Assembly (NCBI GenBank): GCA_001275005.1
Contig: JWZX01001558.1
Location: forward strand, 1 to 10,546
Reading direction: 5' to 3'
Source of the DNA: Chrysochromulina tobinii
Taxonomy: Eukaryota; Haptophyta; Prymnesiales; Chrysochromulinaceae
Length of the DNA: 10,546 nt
Shown here: one piece after another, positions 1 through 5,631 of the stretch
How the letters are laid out: every line of letters starts with the position of its first letter
Numbering within the stretch: the stretch's first letter is position 1
Translations under genes and position numbers: made by a program
The notes under the pieces: model-generated
What the model saw: the letters and a program-made list of their open reading frames with translations, nothing else
Database searches by the model: none
What the model was told of the DNA's origin: nothing

Positions 1-87
1 GCAGGACCTCGCGCTCAAAGCGTTATGGGCGGCCGTCCTCGAATCCGAGGACCTCCTGCCGCACGTCCTCGGCGCCCTCGACGTGCA
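1..87 (+). repeat. Left arm of 87-bp inverted repeat
   Basis: This is the reverse complement of 815-901 with 85 of 87 positions identical. Both differences fall within the first ten bases. On the plus strand it reads QDLALKALWAAV, against QELALKALWAAV in the minus-strand gene. The arm touches the window edge, so the repeat may continue leftward into an inverted paralogue or an inverted partial duplication. Confidence 0.9.
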
Positions 88-1284
88 CTTCGTCTTCACG
101 CCCACCAGTGTGATGCGGGCCAGGGGCGGCACCAGGCACGAGCCCGCTGCCGGCACGAGGGTGCGCAGGACGCCGTCGGCACCCGCGCCCGCGCTCTCGA
201 AGCACACCATGTCGCCCTCCTCGTACGACACACGCACCCCGTACTTGCCTCCGTAGTTCGTCTCGATGACGTCGCGCACGACGAAGGAGAAGCCGGCGGC
301 GACGCCCGGCGCAGCCAGGCCCGCCCAAGTGGGATTGACTCGCGCGAGCTCCGACAGCAGCTTGAACGCAGGCGCGACAGCCGTCGCGTCGGAGGTCCAC
401 AGGGTGCGCGCCCGCCGGGAGAGGACCTCGGCGACAGCGTACGCAGTCGCGGCGCACCGCAATGGACCGATGACATCGCGCAGGGCCCAGGCGAGCGGCA
501 TCCTCATGACCATGAAGACCGCCACGATGAGGACGGCGTCGTCGCGCTCCCACCCGCCTTGGGCGAGCTGCACGAGGAGCCGGTGGAAGTTTGGCAGCAG
601 CCACCCATCGATGGAGTACCGGCCGGTGCCGACGTACGCGGCGAGACTCGCTGCGTGCCCTCGCCGATGGATGTGAAGCTCTTGGAAGGCGCCGGGCCAC
701 TCGTCGCGCCACGTGCGGCATGCAGGTCGCGGCCCGACGACGCGCAGCAGCGTGACCGGCAACCTCGCCCAAATCGTGCGCCACAAGCGACACGTCAAGG
801 GAACCGCCAGCCGATGCACGTCGAGGGCGCCGAGGACGTGCGGCAGGAGGTCCTCGGATTCGAGGACGGCCGCCCATAACGCTTTGAGCGCAAGCTCCTG
901 CGCCGCGTGCGCGGCGAGCGCCGCTTCGACGATGCGCTTCGGTGCCGCGCCGCTGCGGTACCACTCGCCCACTTCCTCGGCAAGGGAAGCAGCGGTGGCC
1001 CGACGGATCCTCGTCTGCCAGACGGGCTCATCGAAACCGGCGGCACGCAGGAGGCGCCGGAGCGCCCGACGGGGCAGCCGAGCCACGCGGCTCATGACGC
1101 GGTCGTGCGCCTGCGGGTCCCTCGCCAGGAAGCGGATCTCCTCGGCGCGCACGTCGCCGTGGCCCTCGGTCGTCGCGAAGATTTCGACGTCGCTCGCGGC
1201 TTCCGACATGAAGTCGTCGATGGAGTAATCGGCGAGCGCGGCAAACTCCTCCGGAGCGTCGGCGGCCGCGGCAGCGGAGCTCAT
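1..1284 (-). CDS. F-box-like protein, partial (3' end beyond the left edge)
   Basis: An open frame runs from an ATG at 1284 leftward to the window edge with no stop, giving at least 428 residues with strong GC3 bias. Residues about 140-180 resemble an F-box: LLPHVLGALDVHRLA followed by CRLWRTIW, which fits the family pattern of LP, a hydrophobic stretch, L-D-V, then CR-x-W. If so, it could be a substrate receptor of an SCF ubiquitin ligase, but this is inference. The N-terminus is Ala/Asp/Glu-rich and the later part (to about residue 400, ending LVGVKTK) is a mixed alpha/beta-looking sequence I do not recognise. The last 29 residues are read from an inverted copy of the gene's own F-box segment and look non-native (Arg/Ser-rich), so the true C-terminus probably lies before or is disrupted by that junction near position 87. 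The ATG at 1284 is the first in frame. The F-box call is tentative; the coding call is firmer. Confidence 0.68.
   Translation of the reverse strand, partial: MSSAAAAADAPEEFAALADYSIDDFMSEAASDVEIFATTEGHGDVRAEEIRFLARDPQAHDRVMSRVARLPRRALRRLLRAAGFDEPVWQTRIRRATAASLAEEVGEWYRSGAAPKRIVEAALAAHAAQELALKALWAAVLESEDLLPHVLGALDVHRLAVPLTCRLWRTIWARLPVTLLRVVGPRPACRTWRDEWPGAFQELHIHRRGHAASLAAYVGTGRYSIDGWLLPNFHRLLVQLAQGGWERDDAVLIVAVFMVMRMPLAWALRDVIGPLRCAATAYAVAEVLSRRARTLWTSDATAVAPAFKLLSELARVNPTWAGLAAPGVAAGFSFVVRDVIETNYGGKYGVRVSYEEGDMVCFESAGAGADGVLRTLVPAAGSCLVPPLARITLVGVKTKCTSRAPRTCGRRSSDSRTAAHNALSARSC
815..901 (-). repeat. Right arm of 87-bp inverted repeat, inside the F-box-like gene
   Basis: This arm encodes the start of the F-box-like segment (residues about 129-157 of the minus-strand gene). 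Its inverted partner is at 1-87, leaving 727 bp between the arms. Beyond 815 the similarity stops abruptly: the gene continues RLAVPLTC, while the partner does not. Confidence 0.9.
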
Positions 1285-1735
1285 CGAGCCGAGGGTGTGG
1301 ATGGCTGTAGGGGCGCGACGGGGCTCGAGAATTCGGGAGCGCCGCGAAAACGGAAAAGGAGAGTTTTCATTCGATAAGGCATGCAATTCTCTCCGAGACA
1401 TAGCGTGACCGGAACAAGGGCTAGAGAAAAAGAAAGAGGTATCTAAGTAGATATTCAGGGAGGGGCGCCACCTATTATAGGGATGCCTTTGGGAGGACGC
1501 TCACTTTAGTCGAGGCCGGCGGAGTTGGTCGCCTAGCGCGACCGGCATCCCAGGCTCCCACTTAGTGAACGGGGCGGCGGATATGTATAATTTTTCGAAT
1601 ACTCTAATGGCTCGGGGTAAGAGGCTTGTTAGAAAGAAACCAAACCGGTCTCTAGCTAAGGCGGCGGGACATGCTATACCGAACTCAACAAATGCCATCC
1701 TCAGTCTCCCCCGAGAAAAAAATGTGGGAGCCCAG
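1285..1735. other. Divergent intergenic region, AT-richer than its surroundings
   Basis: It separates the ATGs of the F-box-like gene (minus, 1284) and the SAM gene (plus, 1736), so it should hold both promoters. Composition is visibly less GC-rich than the flanking genes, especially at about 1370-1480 and 1580-1730. A frame open from an ATG at 1583 joins in phase to the SAM gene, but its third positions are only about half G or C and its codons (aat, ttt, cta, aga, ata) are unlike the downstream gene, so I treat it as leader or promoter. No clear TATA box can be assigned. Confidence 0.6.
1480..1551. other. Nested stem-loop of 72 nt
   Basis: GGGATGCC at 1480-1487 pairs perfectly with GGCATCCC at 1544-1551. 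Stacked directly inside its 3' strand is a second perfect hairpin, GGTCGC (1527-1532) with GCGACC (1538-1543), which can also be drawn as a 5-bp stem with a 7-nt loop. The overall size and geometry recall an acceptor stem plus T-arm, but the loop CCTAGCG lacks the T-loop consensus and no anticodon arm is evident. Function unknown. Confidence 0.45.
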
Positions 1736-1978
1736 ATGGGTTGCGGGGGTTCGAAGCCACAGTCCTGGAAGGTGAAAGACGTGGTGGCTTTCCTCGACAC
1801 GATCGAGCTCGGCATGCACGCCGAGGCCTTCAAAGCCAGCTCGGTCAACGGAAAGATGCTGCTCCAGCTCACCGACCAGGACATGCTCCAGACGCTCAAC
1901 ATCCAGAACAAGCTGCACCGCCAGAAGCTGCGCGATGAGATCGCCACGCTGAAAAAGGCCACGCCGCATGTAGTATGA
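1736..1978 (+). CDS. Small SAM-domain protein with N-terminal acylation motif
   Basis: The protein has 80 residues. Residues 11-74 form one sterile alpha motif: W11, the VVAFLDTIEL helix, a hydrophobic MLLQLTDQDML segment and a C-terminal KLHRQKLRDEI helix, in the order and spacing of SAM domains. These mediate homo- or hetero-oligomerisation and sometimes RNA or lipid binding. The N-terminus MGCGGSK fits N-myristoylation (Gly2, Ser6, Lys7) with a palmitoylatable Cys3, so membrane attachment is predicted. The ATG at 1736 was chosen because it creates this motif and because GC3 jumps to the genome's coding level right there, although the frame is open further upstream. A frame extension to an ATG at 1583 would hide the motif. 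The stop is TGA at 1976-1978. There is nothing outside the SAM domain, so it probably acts as an adaptor or polymerisation partner; that role is inferred. Confidence 0.8.
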   Translation: MGCGGSKPQSWKVKDVVAFLDTIELGMHAEAFKASSVNGKMLLQLTDQDMLQTLNIQNKLHRQKLRDEIATLKKATPHVV

Positions 1979-1986
1979 TCACAAGG

Positions 1987-2034
1987 CTACGGGCTTGAGG
2001 TAGGCCTACGGGGTTGAGGTAGGCCTACGCGTAG
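1987..2034. repeat. 19-bp tandem duplication with 10-bp palindromes
   Basis: The units at 1987-2005 and 2006-2024 differ at one base, and a third start (CTACG) follows. Each unit junction forms the perfect palindrome GTAGGCCTAC (2000-2009 and 2019-2028). A third palindrome, CTACGCGTAG, follows at 2025-2034. It lies just after the SAM stop codon, so it may be in the 3' UTR. Confidence 0.8.
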
Positions 2035-2246
2035 CGCTTGTGCGCGCCGCTCGTCCAATGTTGCCGTGCGTCCACCACGACGCGTGACCGAGAGCGACAG
2101 CAGGAGACTCGGGCATGCCGCCTGTGGCGTCAACGGCCGCGCAGGCTATTTTCGAGGGACTTCACGAGGATGCCTCGCGCTCGGGACGGACGGACGCAAG
2201 GCTGTGTACGGGTGTGCGTGCTGTGCGTGTGCTGGACAACATGTGC

Positions 2247-2268
2247 GTCAGTCAGTCAGTCAGTCAGT
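2247..2268. repeat. GTCA tetranucleotide microsatellite
   Basis: Five perfect GTCA units are followed by GT. Simple sequence repeat in the intergenic region. Confidence 0.9.
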
Positions 2269-3270
2269 TTCGTCGCGATCCCCCCGCGCTCACCATACCG
2301 TCTCAAAGGACGGCTCCGCTCCCCTCGGTCAACACATGTGCGTGCTGGGCCCTGGTGCATTGACCCTGAACATTTTGGTGTTTGACACGGTCCGCGCGCA
2401 TGCATGTGAAGGCGGCTGCAAGAGGTCGCGGTGCGTTGTCCTTGTCGTGCGGCCATGCGTGCGGCGAGGGTCGCGAACGACGCGGAATCGGATTTATTCT
2501 CAGATAATTCCCAAGATTATAACCACACATGAAATGATGACAGATGGACACGAGACGGGCTGAACGTATTTATTCTCGTTCCGGCAGCAAAACTCCAAGG
2601 GTCGAGCCTGCTGCCTATTCAATGTAGAACAACTGCTCAACGCTCGCGCTCACCAGGGCGCGTGCGTGGAACCACGCAATTGTCCGCTCACGAGGCTTTT
2701 CCTTGTGAAGACCCTCTCTGTGACCAGTCCACGGCCCCGCACGGCCGCCGTCGCAGCGTCGCTGCCCAGGTTGAGCAGGTGCGCAGCGCCCAAGGCCCAT
2801 GCCCTACGATTGCTGGAGGCGCGCCGAAGGCATCTGCTGGAACGTGCACCAGCGGGTCGCCATCGGTGGCGGCTGCGGACGTTATGCGGACGACGCTCTC
2901 GAGCTCTTACTGGCGGCCGCAGCTCTCTGAGCAGCGCTCCTGCTTGCCTGGCGGTCGGGTGGGTGCTGCCGCACACATGTTCATGTATAAAGGTATGCTG
3001 GTCGCTCGCGATAACGATTCATACATGGCGAGCAGTTTGAAACCGTGAGTAGAGTTTGGTGTTTGCGGCATGCACCGTGATACTCATATGTTACCATCTT
3101 AGACGTTACCACTTGTACCGTATATCATACGTGTGTTGGAGACTAACAACACTCAGTCGACGTTTCAAGAGTAACACCACCCGCACGGCACACCGACACC
3201 CGACACCCCACATCTCACCTTATCACATGACACACGTCACGCCCCCTCGGCCTCGCGCTCAGGTCTCGTC

Positions 3271-3385
3271 GTGCACCGAGATCCAACCTCTCGAGCTTCA
3301 TCTCCGATCGAGATCAAACCGCTTATATTCACCTCCGGTCGAGATCGAACCTCTCATCTTCACCTCCGATCGAGATCGCCTCCGT
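3271..3385. repeat. 31-bp imperfect tandem repeat, about 3.7 copies
   Basis: Units start at 3271, 3302, 3333 and 3364. Copies 2 and 3 are the most alike, sharing CTCC-g-TCGAGATC, AACC and TTCAC. Each unit carries a (C/G)GAGATC core, mostly as GATCGAGATC or GGTCGAGATC. The array ends about 60 bp from the stop codon of the minus-strand dienelactone hydrolase gene, within its probable 3' flank. Confidence 0.8.
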
Positions 3386-3448
3386 TGCGGCCGCATTAAT
3401 GCCCATCACGACGCCCCACCCACACCTTACGAGGCCCTTTTTCTTGAG

Positions 3449-4305
3449 CTAGGCCAGGTACTTTGCGAAGAACGCCTTTGTGTCAGCCATTACGAGCTCG
3501 ACGTCGCGCTTGACGGCCGCGTCGCTCACGTCGCCTCGGACACTCCACCCGTGCGACATCTCGGGATACCCTTTGATCACGCACTCGGCGCCTTTGACGG
3601 ACTCCATCAGAGCGGCGACGAAGGGTGCCTCGGGACCCCACGTGGCCATATCGTTCCCGGCAGGAGCGAGCAAGAAGGGGCACTTGACGCTTTTCATTAG
3701 GGCCGCGCAGTCGCCACCGAATGCGAAGGCCTCCAGCTGCATCGAAGGGTGGCACACCACCCCAGCAAGCACGTCCTCATGTTCACTTGAGGTCCAGCAG
3801 CAAGGGTGGCCACCGTAGCAGAAGCCCATCACCCCAATCTTGGTGGCGCCCTTGCTGCGCAGCAGGCCGAGCGCGGCGTCTACTTTAGGCTTCTGCGTCG
3901 TCCATGGGAACCCTTTCATCCAATCCATGCTGAACTGACCGTCGGGCGGCAACGCATCGCCATCGGTGCCCTCTCCCAGGCAGGGCGTGAGCAGCTTGGG
4001 CACTGCGACCACGTAACCCTCATTGGCAAGCGCGTCGGCGATCGCACGTACGCGCCCGCCATTCCAGCCCCCTAAGCAAGCGGGACTCGATGGCAGGATG
4101 GTTACAGGAACATTTTCATGGTTTTGCCAGTGCGACGAAGAGCGAGAAGCTTACACACGTCAGGGAACAGCAGCAGGCCCTTAGTGACCGACGCTGGAAC
4201 GGGTGCGAGATAGAGCTCGACCGCATCGAGCTTTTCGACATGGCCGAGGGCCGTGTACGTGGCCTCCAGGTAGGGCGTCGAACCAGGGGGGCAGCAATCC
4301 GCCAT
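3449..4305 (-). CDS. Dienelactone hydrolase family protein (two exons)
   Basis: Joining 4305-4155 and 4071-3449 gives a 257-residue protein, the usual length for the dienelactone hydrolase branch of the alpha/beta hydrolases. The catalytic triad is visible: nucleophile Cys135 in GFCYGG, Asp191 in AGND and His224 in SHGW. Removing an 83-nt intron restores FPDVWGWNGGRVRAIADALA, the conserved region after the first strands; unspliced, the frame breaks. Family members hydrolyse dienelactones and related lactone or ester prodrugs in the cytosol; the substrate here is unknown. There is no obvious signal peptide (start MADCCPPGST). The ATG at 4305 is the natural start, and homologues also begin with a short Cys-containing leader. 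The gene lies 112 bp downstream of the GT32 stop on the same strand. The residues HPCCW following the nucleophile motif are a little unusual. Confidence 0.9.
4072..4154 (-). other. Spliceosomal intron of the dienelactone hydrolase gene
   Basis: It is 83 nt with donor GTAAGC (good consensus) and acceptor GCTTGCTTAG. It lies in phase 1 between V50 and W51, and removing it gives the family motif D-V-W-G-W-N-G-G-R. Its length is not a multiple of three, so retention would shift the frame. A CTGTAAC string 39 nt before the acceptor could be the branch site. It shows no introner-like ends. Confidence 0.85.
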
Positions 4306-4417
4306 CGCCACACAAAAATCGGGAGGGTGCGGACATGCTTTTCCGCCACGTGTTCACAGTGGACCGCGCCTTTGGAACTATTTCACAGCGACACCACCGA
4401 GAACACACAAACCACGT

Positions 4418-5470
4418 TCAACTGATATTGAAGAACTGATGAGCTCGGGCATAGTGCTTGCCCGGGCACCTGCCCTTGCGAGCCGAATTGCGACAGTCCC
4501 AATGCCTCGCGAAGCCGCACGACCATGAATGGATTACGTCGCCCTCGTCATCGCTGCAGATGAACGTTTTGCGCAGCAACGGATCTCTGGAGTTCATCGC
4601 ACACTGGTTTGGGTTCGGCGTGCGCACGCGGTTGCCGCAGCCGCCCTTGATCGTCGCGTCGCCCACGCCCGAGGTATACCCCAACGGACCGGTGACCCGG
4701 ATGATACACGTGTGCGGCGAGTAGCACGCGTGCTTCGACTTGTTCTTGAGGAGGCCCACCTGCTCCAAGATGCCATCGGTCATGACCCGAGCAGTTGAGA
4801 GGAGGATCGGGTGCTGTGGCACGTACAGCAAGAACTCGAAGGGGAAGAAGGAGCCGATCACCGCGCTGCTGCTGAGCGGCACTTTGCGGCCTTTCATGTC
4901 CTTGCCACCAAACAACATGCGGAGCGGATAGCGCAGCTCCTCGTCGAGATCAGCGTACACGCCACCGGCCATCTTGAGAAAGATGATCCGGAAGAGGTCG
5001 GCGCGCTGCGAACCCGTGAGGATGCGGCGGTATGCATCGCGCTCTCGCTCGGTGCCATGCCGCTCTACGAACCGGAGAGCGTGTTCATCTCCAAAGAAGC
5101 TGTACTCGTACTCGGGGTTGGCGTCCAGCCACGAGTGTATGTAGCCAGCATGGCGCTTGTATGCATGTGGCCACGTAAGGCCCGTCTGCAAAATGTGCCT
5201 CGGGATTGCCTGTGCCGGCAGCGCACTCGGACTGGCTGCTGCCGGTCGGTGGAAGGAGATGTTGGCAGCGCCCAGCCCCGCTGCGAGCTCCGACGGATCG
5301 AGCACGGACAAGACGCTGTACGGGGAAGCAGTTTCCGGCATCGTGGACGACGTCACAATAGACGCGGCCGCAGCCGAAGCAGCCCAGACCAAGTCGCGAG
5401 ACGAAGAGGTTGCGGAATTGGTTGCGTGAGAAGGTGAGATTCTCAGGTGTGAAAACTGGAGGTGACACAT
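4418..5470 (-). CDS. GT32-type glycosyltransferase with DXD motif (OCH1-like)
   Basis: The protein has 350 residues. From residue 89 it follows the glycosyltransferase sugar-binding DXD family (GT32, which includes yeast OCH1): IPRHILQTG (89-97), NPEYEYSFF (118-126), SQRADLFRIIFLKMAGGVY (154-172), then the metal/nucleotide-sugar motif D174-L-D176. TGPLGYT (260-266) and HSW (314-316) also match positions conserved in this family. Members transfer mannose or other hexoses to glycans in the Golgi lumen. The C-terminal third has eight or nine cysteines, consistent with disulfides in a luminal enzyme. The first 45 residues are Ser/Ala-rich with only a weak hydrophobic run (DLVWAASAAAASIV), so a transmembrane anchor is not clear. 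The start could be the ATG at 5470 or an internal ATG at 5341 (Met44), or a missed 5' exon could exist. Donor and acceptor sugars cannot be told. Confidence 0.85.
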   Translation of the reverse strand: MCHLQFSHLRISPSHATNSATSSSRDLVWAASAAAASIVTSSTMPETASPYSVLSVLDPSELAAGLGAANISFHRPAAASPSALPAQAIPRHILQTGLTWPHAYKRHAGYIHSWLDANPEYEYSFFGDEHALRFVERHGTERERDAYRRILTGSQRADLFRIIFLKMAGGVYADLDEELRYPLRMLFGGKDMKGRKVPLSSSAVIGSFFPFEFLLYVPQHPILLSTARVMTDGILEQVGLLKNKSKHACYSPHTCIIRVTGPLGYTSGVGDATIKGGCGNRVRTPNPNQCAMNSRDPLLRKTFICSDDEGDVIHSWSCGFARHWDCRNSARKGRCPGKHYARAHQFFNIS

Positions 5471-5631
5471 TCCCCAAAACGCGGTTTCAGCCGCACTCAG
5501 CCATGCACGCGCCCCGAATTTATGTCTCGAGCCCGCGGCGTCATACGGCCACCACGACCAGCTGCCTGCCGAGCTACCTGCTACCCACGCCCATGAAGCT
5601 TAAAAGAATTCCACTCTCTGGCTCTGAGCTC
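5471..5631. promoter_or_regulatory. Intergenic spacer upstream of GT32, downstream of NAA25
   Basis: This 161-bp spacer between two same-strand genes must hold the NAA25 3' end and the GT32 promoter. It contains an AT-rich patch around 5597-5611 (minus strand AATTCTTTTAAG), but no element can be assigned confidently. Confidence 0.4.

Larger units (their letters stand above)
1979..3448. other. Intergenic region without a supportable gene
   Basis: This 1.47-kb stretch lies between the convergent SAM gene (plus) and dienelactone hydrolase gene (minus), so it holds both 3' ends. Open frames exist on both strands around 2040-2560 and 2650-3050, but they lack ATG starts, recognisable domains or consistent codon bias. 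It contains a 19-bp direct repeat near 1987, a GTCA microsatellite at 2247-2268, two TTTATT motifs (AATAAA on the minus strand) at 2493-2498 and 2569-2574, a TATAAAG string at 2986-2992, a CA/CC-rich low-complexity stretch at about 3175-3245 and a 31-bp tandem repeat from 3271. No RNA gene was recognised. Confidence 0.6.

Noticed and set aside
23-964. Minus-strand 313-residue frame and the plus-strand frames at 25-879 and 266-676
   Set aside because: They are Arg-rich shadows of the real minus-strand F-box-like frame, which is open from 1284 to the window edge and has natural composition.
1480-1551. tRNA gene
   Set aside because: The acceptor-like and T-arm-like stems fit in size, but the T-loop consensus, D-arm and anticodon arm are absent.
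2650-2976. Minus-strand frame with AATAAA motifs downstream
   Set aside because: It has no ATG anywhere in frame (only GTG), is Arg-rich and shows no domain; the AATAAA matches alone are weak. The overlapping plus-strand frames at 2662-3048 also start with GTG.
3056-3700. Plus-strand 214-residue frame
   Set aside because: It begins with low-complexity sequence, crosses the 31-bp repeats and then runs antisense to the dienelactone hydrolase gene.
4072-4154. Reading the dienelactone hydrolase frame through the intron (NHENVPVTILPSSPACLGG)
   Set aside because: It looks protein-like, but the frame meets a stop upstream without an ATG, while splicing restores the family motif and a proper N-terminus.
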